Of a stretch of 64,000 nucleotides of DNA, positions 45,542 to 54,194 are shown piece after piece. The translations under genes were made by a program, and so were the position numbers. Under the pieces are notes generated by a model. That model was given only the letters and a program-made list of their open reading frames with translations. It did not search any database and was not told the DNA's origin. The DNA lies in contig JBBDSP010000006.1 of assembly GCA_040904925.1 (NCBI GenBank), forward strand, positions 186,001 to 250,000, read 5' to 3'. Each line of letters starts with the position of its first letter. Position 1 is the first letter of the stretch. The stretch is from Gracilimonas sp040904925. GTDB taxonomy: Bacteria > Bacteroidota > Rhodothermia > Balneolales > Balneolaceae.

Positions 45542-46228
45542 CTAACTATTTTGGTTCTTCAGTGTGAAGTTAATTGGCATACTGTACTTCACATTAACCG
45601 GTTTTCCACGCTGCATGCCTGGGATAAATTTGGCTTTTTTGACCGCTTCTACTGCAATTTCGTCACAGCCTCCTCCAATTCCCCTGATCACTTCAGGATC
45701 ATGTACATTTCCATCCTTATCAATGATAAACTGAACTATAACACGCCCTTGGATCTGAGCTCTCCTTGCCATTTCAGGATATGTTATATATTGACTCAAT
45801 GAAGCTAATCCTCCTACTAATTCAGGCATTTGCTCTACTACTACAAATATTTCTTCCTCATCATGTTGCTCTTCTTCTTTTGGAGGAGGTGGCGGCGGTA
45901 ATTCCATAAACGATTCATCGATATCAAGTTCTGAATCAAGTTCTATGATTTCATTCTCAATGATCTCATCGTTAGGTACTTCAACCGGGGTCATTGGTTT
46001 GGGAGGCGGTGGAGCTTTTAATTCTTGCTTAGTCTGAACTATTTCCTCAACAAATACTTCCTCCTGCCGATCAGTTATAATATCATTGTCCTTTTCTGAA
46101 GGCTGAATATTTATTTTAAACGCTGAAATCAGGATCAATAATGCAATTATAAATCCTAGCTCAAGCCGAATGAGGTATGTTGATCTTAGATCGTTGTTGC
46201 GATCGATTATTTTTACCGGACCTCTCAT
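45542..46228 (-). CDS. TonB-family energy transducer
   Basis: 228 residues. Membrane anchor about 19-41, a Pro/Glu-rich periplasmic linker (APPPPKPMTPVE, LPPPPPPKEEE) and the C-terminal TonB domain from about 145 (YPEMARRAQIQGRVIVQFII, VIRGIGGGCDEIAVEAVKKA, KFIPG, PINFTL). Transfers energy from the inner membrane to outer-membrane receptors. ExbB/ExbD genes are not in the window. Of the Bacteroidota type, with a C-terminal domain preceded by VEQMPELVGG. Confidence 0.92.
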   Translation of the reverse strand: MRGPVKIIDRNNDLRSTYLIRLELGFIIALLILISAFKINIQPSEKDNDIITDRQEEVFVEEIVQTKQELKAPPPPKPMTPVEVPNDEIIENEIIELDSELDIDESFMELPPPPPPKEEEQHDEEEIFVVVEQMPELVGGLASLSQYITYPEMARRAQIQGRVIVQFIIDKDGNVHDPEVIRGIGGGCDEIAVEAVKKAKFIPGMQRGKPVNVKYSMPINFTLKNQNS

Positions 46229-46270
46229 AGTAACCTCCGATTAATTTAAGAAGTTACTAAAGGATACCCT

Positions 46271-47209
46271 TCATCCGTGAAGATTATATGAAGCGTTCTT
46301 CAGGAGTTTCTCTCTGTTTACAACGACCGGGATTGCTGATTTATGAAAAGTAAATCCAAATATATCTGCACCGCTTCCAACCTGTTCGCCATCTGCATGA
46401 GCTTTTACAGGACGCTCTGTACCTATTTCAAATCCTACTTGGGTTTTTAAGATTTCAACCACGTTTTCTTTAAAAGAATATCCGAAGGAAAGCTTTATGA
46501 ACTCTGTCAGTAATCGAACTCTGGATATATCATTTACAAGAACAAGTTCCAGTTCTCCATCGTGATTAACAGAATTGGGTGAAATAGTATACTTACCTCC
46601 TTCTGTTTTTCCGTTAGCGATCGCAATCATCCAGACCTTTTTAGAGATCTTTATACCTGTATCAGCCATCTTTATTTCAGCCAGGAATGGCTTTGATATA
46701 CTTAGTGATCTAAGTCCTGCCCAAAAGTATTTCAGACCACCGTTCTTGAAGGGACTTTTTGAGGCATAGTAATTAGTTAGTCCATCTACCCCAATTCCAT
46801 ATGTATTAAAAAAATACCCCCATTCTGTTTTAACACCGTCTACATAGGTAACATTATTTTGGAGAAGGATCTCAAAGTCTTCATCAAAATTGAGTTTAAG
46901 TCCGATACTTTGGGCAAAATCATTACCGCTTCCTAGTGGAATCACCCCCATAACGGCCGAAGTCCCAATAATACCATTAGCAACACGATTTACGGTTCCA
47001 TCGCCGCCACAAGCAATAATGTGCGAAAACTGTCCGGATTTTTCTTTTGCTATATCCAAAATAGAATCTTCTTTGGATATATAAATAAACTCTGATTTAC
47101 CCGATAGTTTTGATCTTAAATTTTTCTCCCGGTTCCTGAAGATAGATTCAGCTCGAGAGGAATTAGATGAGCAGTTTATCAAAAAGCAATATGTGCGAGT
47201 CTTGTTCAA
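46271..47209 (-). CDS. Diacylglycerol/lipid kinase family protein (YegS-like)
   Basis: 312 residues of the DAGK catalytic family. GGDGTVNRVANGI (about 68-80) and PLGSGNDFAQSIG (about 91-103) are the nucleotide-binding signatures; DGELELVLV and VKAHADGEQVG complete the fold. It phosphorylates diacylglycerol or a related lipid at the inner membrane. It overlaps the DUF952 gene by 4 nt. Confidence 0.92.
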   Translation of the reverse strand: MNKTRTYCFLINCSSNSSRAESIFRNREKNLRSKLSGKSEFIYISKEDSILDIAKEKSGQFSHIIACGGDGTVNRVANGIIGTSAVMGVIPLGSGNDFAQSIGLKLNFDEDFEILLQNNVTYVDGVKTEWGYFFNTYGIGVDGLTNYYASKSPFKNGGLKYFWAGLRSLSISKPFLAEIKMADTGIKISKKVWMIAIANGKTEGGKYTISPNSVNHDGELELVLVNDISRVRLLTEFIKLSFGYSFKENVVEILKTQVGFEIGTERPVKAHADGEQVGSGADIFGFTFHKSAIPVVVNREKLLKNASYNLHG

Positions 47210-47553
47210 TCGAAATGTTTAACATTTAGTGAAAAAGCTCCCTTTTTATCAGCATTTAATTTGATCTTATCAATGATAGCATCCATTGTTACCTGTCCCT
47301 GAACGGCAATGAAGTCAAATCCATCCTGCTTTACGCGTTTGATCGGACTTTGAATTCTGAGTGGATCCAATACTATTAAAAGCAGATTCTCACTCCCATC
47401 AAAATAGTGATTGATGATTTCTTCAGCGTGTTCTCCGGTAAAAGCATATACCGCTCCATCTTGTTCAAAAGATTCCGGTTTTAAACTTTCTTCCTGAGAG
47501 ATTTTACGCCATTCAGATTGCTTTATGACTGCAAATAAAAGATCTATATCCAC
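47206..47553 (-). CDS. DUF952 family protein
   Basis: 115 residues. DUF952 pattern: LFAVIKQSEWRKISQEESL, PESFEQDGAVYAFT, and LLLIVLDPLRIQSPIKRV. The fold resembles ADP-ribosyltransferase-type small domains, but no activity is known to me. It lies 11 nt after the M14 gene and overlaps the lipid kinase gene, so it is co-transcribed. Confidence 0.82.
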   Translation of the reverse strand: MDIDLLFAVIKQSEWRKISQEESLKPESFEQDGAVYAFTGEHAEEIINHYFDGSENLLLIVLDPLRIQSPIKRVKQDGFDFIAVQGQVTMDAIIDKIKLNADKKGAFSLNVKHFD

Positions 47554-47564
47554 TGTTATTTTGT

Positions 47565-48509
47565 TTATTTATTATATGCGTAATGCATTAGAGCATCACC
47601 TTTATTTACTACAGGACAGTTATTTAGCCCGATCACCATTCCGTCATGCGGAGCTATAACCCTAGAGTTTAGTTCTCCATAGGGATCTTTGATCGAGCCC
47701 AGCACTTGTCGTTTATTTAATTCCTCACCAAGCTCAGCTTTAGATATAAAAAGCCCTGCATTTTTAGTTCTGATCCAGGTAGAATTGTTAAAGACTTTAG
47801 TCTTATTGGGCTCCGGAGCTTCGTCTATCATTTCCAAATATTTCATCAGGCGTTTTGCTCCGTTTATTCCTTCTTCAATACCAAACTCATCATACCTAAG
47901 GGATTCACCTGTTTCATACACGAGGATCTCCTTCCCTTTCTTATGTGCTGCACTTCTAAATGATTTTGATATCAATGAAGAATGCATCATTACCGGGGCA
48001 CCAAAAGCTTTGGCAAGTTCTTTCGCTTTTTTGATCTTAAAGGAACACCGTATCTGAGGATAATTGGATCGTGCTGCTCCACCGGTATGGAAATCAATTC
48101 CATAATCAATTTCCGGGATGATTTCTTTCATTAAAGTATAGGCAAGCAGTTTTGCAAGAGACCCTCCTTTTGCACCGGGAAAACTACGATTTATATCTTT
48201 TCCGTCCGGTAATCCCCTGGAGTTCTGTATAAAACCATAAATGTTCACAATTGGAAGGGCTATCACTGTGCCCCTGTCAGGAACAACTAATTCTCGTTCG
48301 ATCATTCTTCGAACGATCTCAACCCCATTGATCTCATCTCCGTGAAGTCCTCCTGTTAAAAGAAGAACAGGTCCCTCTGTGGGCGCACGATATACCAATA
48401 CAGGCAGATCTATACTTGTGTAAGTAGGCAGACGAGCAATATTAAGATTTATGATTCTTTGCTCGCCTAGCCCGATCTTTTGCTTGTTAATTGAAATAGA
48501 ATCAGGCAT
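47565..48509 (-). CDS. Succinylglutamate desuccinylase/aspartoacylase (M14-like) family enzyme
   Basis: Zinc amidohydrolase/peptidase of 314 residues. Zinc motif GGLHGDEINGVEIVRR (H, E) near residue 53 and DFHTGGAARSNYPQIR with the third ligand His near 140; NINRSFPG-like DINRSFPGAKG precedes it. The C-terminal beta domain VIAPHDGMVIGLNNCPVVNK-type is typical. The gene overlaps rimK by 8 nt. In this context it may trim glutamyl or other acyl-amino-acid tags (inference). Confidence 0.9.
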   Translation of the reverse strand: MPDSISINKQKIGLGEQRIINLNIARLPTYTSIDLPVLVYRAPTEGPVLLLTGGLHGDEINGVEIVRRMIERELVVPDRGTVIALPIVNIYGFIQNSRGLPDGKDINRSFPGAKGGSLAKLLAYTLMKEIIPEIDYGIDFHTGGAARSNYPQIRCSFKIKKAKELAKAFGAPVMMHSSLISKSFRSAAHKKGKEILVYETGESLRYDEFGIEEGINGAKRLMKYLEMIDEAPEPNKTKVFNNSTWIRTKNAGLFISKAELGEELNKRQVLGSIKDPYGELNSRVIAPHDGMVIGLNNCPVVNKGDALMHYAYNK

Positions 48510-49425
48510 TTTTCTTAGCCTTTTTCTTTCGTGCCGGATTTACCTTTCGTTGCTCAAGGGCCTTTTCAATATAACTAATAATGATTGTGGCAATATCTTT
48601 GTTCGTTGTTTTTTCAATTCCTTCCAGTCCGGGAGAGGAGTTCACTTCTAATATCAAAGGTCCCCGTTCTGATTGTAGCATATCAACACCGGCGATTTGG
48701 AGATCCATAGCATTGGCTGCTGTTAAGGCCGCCTCTCGTTCTGCTTTGGTCAATTTAATAAGCGTTCCTGAACCGCCCTGATGCAAATTGGATCTGAACT
48801 CTCCTTCTTTTCCCTGTCGCTTCATAGCGCCGACTACTTTCCCATCTACAATAAAAGCTCTGATATCTGCTCCCTTCGATTCAGAGATGAACTCCTGAAC
48901 GATCACCCGGGCTTTCATCGCATGGAAAGCCTCAATAATAGATTCAGCTGCTTTCTTGGTAGGCCCTAATACAACTCCGTGTCCCTGGGTTCCCTCCAAC
49001 AATTTCACGATCAATGGTGCTCCACCAACCGATTCAATAAGTTTTTTAACCTCTTTAGAATAATTGGTGAATACAGTTTTTGGTAGTCCTACTCCGGAAC
49101 TTGCCAACAGCTGTAAGCTCCTAAGTTTATCCCTTGACCGAACTAAAGCCTGAGAATGAACAGCACTGAATACTTCCATCATTTCAAACTGACGAACAAC
49201 AGCAGCGCCATAAAAAGTAACTGAAGCTCCGACCCTTGGGATTATGGCATCCAGGTAATCGATCTTTTTGCTCTTATAGTAAATCTTAGGATTATCCTGC
49301 TCAATTACAATATCACATTTAAGGTGATCAATTATTTCCACTTGATGACCTCGTTCCTCTGCGGCCTCAACCAAGCGTGTTGTTGAATACAGTGTTGAAT
49401 TTCTTGAAAGAATACCAATCTTCAT
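48502..49425 (-). CDS. rimK: RimK-type ATP-grasp ligase (ribosomal protein S6 glutamate ligase family)
   Basis: 307 residues. Adds glutamates to the C terminus of ribosomal protein S6 in E. coli; relatives make other peptide bonds. Blocks KIGILSRNSTLYST, LPKTVFTNYSKE, VKLLEGTQGHGVVLGPTKK (ATP loop), DIRAFIVDGKVVGAMKRQ and ILEVNSSPGLEGIE are diagnostic. A basic tail NPARKKKAKKNA is at the C terminus. It lies between the retropepsin-like gene (1-nt overlap) and the M14 gene (8-nt overlap). Confidence 0.93.
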   Translation of the reverse strand: MKIGILSRNSTLYSTTRLVEAAEERGHQVEIIDHLKCDIVIEQDNPKIYYKSKKIDYLDAIIPRVGASVTFYGAAVVRQFEMMEVFSAVHSQALVRSRDKLRSLQLLASSGVGLPKTVFTNYSKEVKKLIESVGGAPLIVKLLEGTQGHGVVLGPTKKAAESIIEAFHAMKARVIVQEFISESKGADIRAFIVDGKVVGAMKRQGKEGEFRSNLHQGGSGTLIKLTKAEREAALTAANAMDLQIAGVDMLQSERGPLILEVNSSPGLEGIEKTTNKDIATIIISYIEKALEQRKVNPARKKKAKKNA

Positions 49426-49880
49426 TAAGATTCCTTGGTCTTTATATTTTTTGTGTTATTTGAAATGGTTACATCTACAACAAACGGCCCTTTTTTTAAA
49501 AATTTCCGGCCTATCAATAAGGGATACTTCATGGCTGAACGGTCAGTCAGTGAAAACTCGATCAAATACAGATCATCATAGAACTTTATCCTTGTTTGAA
49601 CGAAATACCTTAACTCGGTTTCTCCATTAGAGCTTTTGACCTCTCGCTGATCATGAATGGGCATCTCCAGTTTCTGATCGCTGTAGGAATCATGGTCAGG
49701 ATCTAACAGATAAAAGCTTACCCACTCCTCATTATCTTTTTTAAAAGGCTCAATATGATGACAATGCAGGCTTGATGTGTAAGCACCGGTATCGACCTTT
49801 GCCTCAAGTGCATGAAAATTCCATTCAGGAAGATCAACCTGCTCAATGCGTCCAATTATTTTTAGATTTGCTGTGCCCAT
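49425..49880 (-). CDS. RimB-type retropepsin-like protease (DUF785)
   Basis: 151 residues. KVDTGAYTSSLHCHHI (about 29-44) carries the aspartyl protease-like DTGA loop; PLLIGRKFLKKGPFVVDV is the second family signature. The family, once called ATP-dependent zinc protease, includes RimB of the Pseudomonas RimABK S6-modification system. First gene of the cassette: RimB-type, RimK, M14, DUF952, lipid kinase. Confidence 0.9.
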   Translation of the reverse strand: MGTANLKIIGRIEQVDLPEWNFHALEAKVDTGAYTSSLHCHHIEPFKKDNEEWVSFYLLDPDHDSYSDQKLEMPIHDQREVKSSNGETELRYFVQTRIKFYDDLYLIEFSLTDRSAMKYPLLIGRKFLKKGPFVVDVTISNNTKNIKTKES

Positions 49881-49953
49881 AGGTGACCCTAAAAATAAAG
49901 GATTAATTGGCTAATTACATTGTCATATAAAATATATTTAGCTGTTCATTTCA

Positions 49954-49980
49954 TATATTTGGTTAAAATAAACCAAATAT
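49954..49980 (+). promoter_or_regulatory. Perfect palindrome over a -7-like box before the acid phosphatase gene
   Basis: ATATTTGGTT (49955-49964), 6-nt spacer, AACCAAATAT (49971-49980): a perfect 10-bp inverted repeat ending 6 nt before the ATG at 49987. Its left arm overlaps TATATTTG (49954-49961), a match to TAnnTTTG. It may be an operator straddling the transcription start, or a hairpin at the ribosome site. Confidence 0.55.
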
Positions 49981-49986
49981 TTAATC

Positions 49987-50856
49987 ATGCCTTCTTTCAA
50001 AGCAATTCCACAGTTACTTATCATAATTTTTGTATTTATCGGGTGCAGTACCACTCAAAATGTTAGTGAGAGTAGTAAAGAACTCCCATTAAATAAAACC
50101 ACTCAGGCTACTTTATGGGTGCAAAACTCAGCTGAGTATATAGCCTTAGCCATTCAAGCCTACGAGACTGCAACCAGAATGCTCCCTTTATCTCTGGAAG
50201 ATTCCTTCTGGACTGCGTCCCTGAATCAGCAAGAAGAAGAAAATCACGTATCCCTCCCTCCCGCTGTTATTCTAGACGTTGATGAAACCGCCCTCGATAA
50301 CTCACCATTTCAGGCAAGGATGATCAAACAAGAGAAAACATTCAATATTGAGGATTGGAACGCCTGGTGCAGGGAAGCAAATGCGAGCGCATTACCCGGA
50401 GCGGTTGAGTTTACAAATTATGCGGCTGACCGGGGTGTTGCCATATTTTATATCACGAACCGGGGATATGAAGTAGAAGAAGCAACCCGCAGGAATTTGA
50501 TCGATGAAGGATTCCCGGTTTCTGACACACATGATACCATAATGAGCAATGGAGAACAAGCAGGGTGGAGCTCATCAAAGATTGAACGCCGAAAGATCAT
50601 AGAAGATAACTACAGGGTATTGATGTCGTTTGGAGATGACCTCAATGATTTCTTTCCTGCCAAAGATATTACCCAGGCTGAGAGGGCAGATTTAGTAAAG
50701 GATAATTCGGATAAATTTGGCCGAATGTGGTTTGTCTTTCCAAATCCAGTGTATGGCTCCTGGGAAGATGCTTTGTTTGATTTTGAGGATGACTTGACTG
50801 AAGAAGAAACAAATTCCACTTTAAGAAAAAGGCTTGATACCAAAAATAATGACTGA
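49987..50856 (+). CDS. Lipoprotein e(P4)-family acid phosphatase (HAD IIIB)
   Basis: 289 residues. Lipoprotein signal with lipobox FIGC at about 18-21 and a Ser/Thr-rich start. The catalytic motif D97-V-D-E-T101 (VILDVDETALDNS) and the later ITNRGYEVEEATRR and SFGDDLNDF (HAD motif) identify the class B-like/5'-nucleotidase P4 family. It removes phosphate from nucleotides (NMN, 5'-nucleotides) outside the inner membrane. Its upstream palindrome may control it. The next gene starts 3 nt after the stop. Confidence 0.92.
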   Translation: MPSFKAIPQLLIIIFVFIGCSTTQNVSESSKELPLNKTTQATLWVQNSAEYIALAIQAYETATRMLPLSLEDSFWTASLNQQEEENHVSLPPAVILDVDETALDNSPFQARMIKQEKTFNIEDWNAWCREANASALPGAVEFTNYAADRGVAIFYITNRGYEVEEATRRNLIDEGFPVSDTHDTIMSNGEQAGWSSSKIERRKIIEDNYRVLMSFGDDLNDFFPAKDITQAERADLVKDNSDKFGRMWFVFPNPVYGSWEDALFDFEDDLTEEETNSTLRKRLDTKNND

Positions 50857-50859
50857 GGT

Positions 50860-51405
50860 ATGTTCCGGTTTAATTCTTTGATATTTCTGCTCTTACTATT
50901 CTTACCTTTTAAGGTAAATGGACAGGATATATTTGATGAACCTGAATCATCTGAAATATCCCCTCGGCCTTTACCGGTATCCTCTATATATGGTGAATTG
51001 TTAGGTAATGGATATTCATTTTCTCTAAACTATGACTATATCCACAAAAGTAACGCTGGTATAAGAGTAGGCATTACACCCATTTTTCTATTTGATAATA
51101 CAGATAACAGAGACCCATCAAATTATGATGATACTTATTCCCAAAGTTTTCAATTGTTGGTCATGGGAAATTATTTTATTGGGCAAGGAAGTCATAAGCT
51201 TGAGATAGGTGGCGGCTTTGTATTCGGGTTTTCTGATAATAACGTCAACTTAGGATTACCATCATATCCTGCATTTAGCGGAACCGTTGGTTATCGTTTA
51301 ATACCAAGAAAAGAAAATATAACCGTTAAAATAGCTTTCACTCCTATTTTCTCCGGAGAAGAATTTTTTCCCAGAGTTGGAGTTTCAATTGGAAGATTAT
51401 TTTAA
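50860..51405 (+). CDS. Small secreted beta-rich (possible outer-membrane) protein
   Basis: 181 residues, signal peptide about 1-21 (LLLFLPFKVNGQ). The rest is a series of short amphipathic strands with aromatic residues (NGYSFSLNYDYIH, LEIGGGFVFGFSDNNVN, VGVSIGRLF) ending in Phe, the pattern of a small eight-strand barrel. No family recognised. It follows the acid phosphatase by 3 nt and precedes the aldolase-like gene by 17 nt. Confidence 0.6.
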   Translation: MFRFNSLIFLLLLFLPFKVNGQDIFDEPESSEISPRPLPVSSIYGELLGNGYSFSLNYDYIHKSNAGIRVGITPIFLFDNTDNRDPSNYDDTYSQSFQLLVMGNYFIGQGSHKLEIGGGFVFGFSDNNVNLGLPSYPAFSGTVGYRLIPRKENITVKIAFTPIFSGEEFFPRVGVSIGRLF

Positions 51406-51422
51406 AATAACAGCTAAAGTTT

Positions 51423-52487
51423 ATGAATCCCTTCCCTACCCTTTTTACTGATCTTGAAGTCTTGCGGTCAAACATTAAGCGTATGAGTAAAAAGGCTCAG
51501 AAAAATTCGGTTGAGTTCAGGCCTCATTTTAAAACACATCAATCAAAAGAAATTGGTAGAATATTTCGTGAATTTGGGGTGAATGGTATTACAGTTTCTT
51601 CCATAAAAATGGCTGATTATTTTCTTGCAGATGGATGGGAAGATATTACTATCGCTTTCCCTGCTAATATTTTAGCGGTGGATTATTATAATAAATTAGC
51701 CTCGAAGTGTAGCCTCAAAATACTGATCATTTCTGAAGAAATAGTGCAAAAGCTGGATGCCAAATTAACCACTGAGATCGGATTATATATTGAGATCGAT
51801 CCTGATTATGGCCGAAGCGGAATCCCGGTAAGTAATATTGAAAAGATTAAGTCAGTTCTTACTGCTATCGAAGATTCAAGTCACTGCTATGCTGCCGGAT
51901 TTTATTGCCATTCCGGCCATACCTATAAAGCAAGGTCTAAGGATGAGGTTATTGAGATTTCAACGAAGGCTCTCTCCAAACTTGCGACTTTAAAAGAATA
52001 TTCCCCGGAACTGCCTATTTGTTTCGGAGATACCCCCTCATGCAGTGTATTAAATGATTTTGGTCCAGTTGACCAGATCAGCCCCGGCAATTTCGTCTTT
52101 TATGACTGGATGCAGGTTGAGATCGGGTCTTGTACCCCCAACGAAATTGCGGTTTATATGGAGTGTCCAGTTATAGAAAAATTTGAAGATCGCCACCAGG
52201 TTTTAATACATGGCGGAGCAGTACATTTCTCCAAAGATTACGTGGAATTTGATAAGATCAAAAGTTTTGGAGAGCCGGTGTTGAAGCATCTTTCTAAAGA
52301 AACCTACCTTAAGAGTCTCTCACAGGAACATGGCATTATTCAATGCAGTCCTCAGACTTATAAAGAAATTGAAGTCGGTGACACCATCCAAATATTCCCG
52401 ATCCACTCCTGCCTAACTGCTGATTTGATGCGGGAATATCATACCAAAGATGGTCAAATTATAGATCATATGAATGGAAGTAGTTGA
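51423..52487 (+). CDS. D-threonine aldolase / D-serine dehydratase-like PLP enzyme
   Basis: 354 residues, alanine-racemase-fold (type III) enzyme. PLP lysine K37 in RPHFKTHQ; metal ligands H328 and C330 in IFPIHSCLTADL at the C terminus; GFYCHSGHTYKA is a substrate-loop block. DSD1-like members cleave D-threonine or dehydrate D-serine. Which reaction it performs cannot be read. A hairpin terminator follows. Confidence 0.85.
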   Translation: MNPFPTLFTDLEVLRSNIKRMSKKAQKNSVEFRPHFKTHQSKEIGRIFREFGVNGITVSSIKMADYFLADGWEDITIAFPANILAVDYYNKLASKCSLKILIISEEIVQKLDAKLTTEIGLYIEIDPDYGRSGIPVSNIEKIKSVLTAIEDSSHCYAAGFYCHSGHTYKARSKDEVIEISTKALSKLATLKEYSPELPICFGDTPSCSVLNDFGPVDQISPGNFVFYDWMQVEIGSCTPNEIAVYMECPVIEKFEDRHQVLIHGGAVHFSKDYVEFDKIKSFGEPVLKHLSKETYLKSLSQEHGIIQCSPQTYKEIEVGDTIQIFPIHSCLTADLMREYHTKDGQIIDHMNGSS

Positions 52488-52490
52488 TGT

Positions 52491-52527
52491 ATCTATTTCT
52501 AAGAATCCCTGGAAATAGATATTTATT
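52491..52527 (+). terminator. Hairpin terminator after the D-threonine aldolase-like gene
   Basis: ATCTATTTC (52491-52499) pairs perfectly with GAAATAGAT (52512-52520), followed by ATTTATT. A weak U tract makes it moderate. It separates two convergent genes. Confidence 0.55.
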
Positions 52528-52556
52528 CCCTCTTTTAGTATTTCCGTGGAGTGTAA

Positions 52557-53579
52557 TTAAACCACTGCAGATTCATTGAGTTGAATAGTTAGTTCGTCTG
52601 CATTTATGGTGGTTTTCATTCCAAAAGGAATAGTGATGTTGTCATCTTCGTGACTGATCATCGCTCCATAAAAAGCCGGGATATTAAGTGGCTTGATATG
52701 ATCATCAAAAACCTGTTCAAGACTTAGGCTGTTGTTACCGGCTGAACATTCGGTGCATTTCCCAAATACAAAGCCGGATATCTGATCTAAAATACCTGAA
52801 AGCTTAAGTTGCGTAAGCATCCGGTCAATTCTGTATACACTTTCACCGATGTCTTCCAAAAATAGAATTGCTCCTTGAAATGAAGGCAGATAGTCAGAGC
52901 CGATCATAGATACAAGAACCGAAAGGTTTCCCCCTAACATACGGCCTTGCGCAACCCCGGGAGTAATCACAAAACTGTCGTCTTCATCTTCAGGAATAGA
53001 GAACTCAGCATCCTCTCCCCTCCAGATAACCGATCTAAAAGCATCAGTAGTAAATTCATTCCATACAGATTTTCCAACCGGACCATGAAAGGTTTGAAGA
53101 TCACTTTTAGTGTAAAAAGCCATGTGGAGAGAAGTGATATCACTGAATCCACAAAATACTTTGGGGTTGTTACGGATAATATCATAATCGATGGATGGAA
53201 GTATTCGGTTACAGCCCCAGCCGCCACGTATACACATGATACCATCAACTTCCGTATCCTGAAACATGTTCATAAGATCTTCCAATCGTTCCGCATCGGT
53301 TCCGGCCAAATAGCCATTACGATTTCTCACATGCGTTCCTAATTTTAGCTCAAAGCCAAGATCCGTGAGATTTGTAAGCATCTCATCAAATACATGCTTT
53401 TCATAAATTGGGCTTCCTGGAGCTATCAAACCCAGAGTATCCCCTGCCTTCAGTGCCTTAGGTTTGATCTTATCACTGTTATGAACTAATTGAGAGGTAC
53501 AGCCTGCACTGCTAATTGTAAGTCCGGTAAGAGAAGCTAATGCAGTTGTCTTAAGAAAATCCTTCCGTGTAAACGCCAT
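52557..53579 (-). CDS. Murein LD-carboxypeptidase (peptidase S66 family), lipoprotein
   Basis: 340 residues. N-terminal signal with lipobox SSAGC at about 23-27 and an RK-type export motif (TRKDFLK). Serine peptidase residues match LdcA: nucleophile Ser in FCGFSDITS (about 147), Glu in FLEDIGE, His in MISHEDDN. It removes the D-alanine of tetrapeptide stems in cell-wall recycling (LdcA is cytoplasmic in E. coli; this one seems exported). It follows nadD by 30 nt. Confidence 0.9.
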   Translation of the reverse strand: MAFTRKDFLKTTALASLTGLTISSAGCTSQLVHNSDKIKPKALKAGDTLGLIAPGSPIYEKHVFDEMLTNLTDLGFELKLGTHVRNRNGYLAGTDAERLEDLMNMFQDTEVDGIMCIRGGWGCNRILPSIDYDIIRNNPKVFCGFSDITSLHMAFYTKSDLQTFHGPVGKSVWNEFTTDAFRSVIWRGEDAEFSIPEDEDDSFVITPGVAQGRMLGGNLSVLVSMIGSDYLPSFQGAILFLEDIGESVYRIDRMLTQLKLSGILDQISGFVFGKCTECSAGNNSLSLEQVFDDHIKPLNIPAFYGAMISHEDDNITIPFGMKTTINADELTIQLNESAVV

Positions 53580-53609
53580 GCTTTTTCGATAATTTATGAA
53601 AGGCAGTAG

Positions 53610-54194
53610 TTAGCTATATAACTGCTCTTTTTCAATTGTTATTGCGACGGCTTGAGGAACGAGACCCTGAATGGACTGACCTTCAGAAACCAGTTTTTTG
53701 ATATCCGAAGAAGAAATATCAAGAGGGGTATGAGAAACGAAGTGAGTGCGCTCTATTATTAAATTTTCGACTTCCTGATGAGTTTCTCCGGGACGTTGAG
53801 CTACCAGCAGTTCACACTCTTCTAAGATCTCAGTATAGAATTTCCAGGTGTGAAATTTAGCAAGGCTGTCTTCGCCCATACAATAAAAAAAAGTTGTATC
53901 AGGATATTCTTTCTTGAAATGCCTGATGGTTTGAACACTGTAGGATGGCTTTGGAAGCTCACTTTCAACAGTACTGATCTTGATGTTGCTCATACCCTTA
54001 AAAGCATCCTTTAGCATCTTGAGACGCAATTCGTAGGTAGCGGGGTTGTTCTCCTGCTTATGGGGTGGATATGGAGTGAGCAGTACCCATAATTCATCTA
54101 TCTTTCCTGAGTCAATAAAAGACTTTGCAATAGATATGTGTCCATTATGAACAGGATCGAAAGTACCCCCAAATAACCCAACCCGCTGGGACAT
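53610..54194 (-). CDS. nadD: Nicotinate-nucleotide adenylyltransferase
   Basis: NaMN to NaAD step of NAD synthesis. 194 residues, typical. GLFGGTFDPVHNGHISI (6-22) has the GxFxPxHxGH motif; SSSDIKKLVSEG is the closing ISST(x)IR-like signature. Overlaps the bamD stop by 1 nt. Confidence 0.95.
   Translation of the reverse strand: MSQRVGLFGGTFDPVHNGHISIAKSFIDSGKIDELWVLLTPYPPHKQENNPATYELRLKMLKDAFKGMSNIKISTVESELPKPSYSVQTIRHFKKEYPDTTFFYCMGEDSLAKFHTWKFYTEILEECELLVAQRPGETHQEVENLIIERTHFVSHTPLDISSSDIKKLVSEGQSIQGLVPQAVAITIEKEQLYS

Noticed and set aside
53190..53240. RGGWGC motif of the S66 peptidase as a Ser-to-Cys change of the nucleophile
   Set aside because: The nucleophile of the family lies in the later GxSD motif, which is intact here as CGFSD; the triad is complete.
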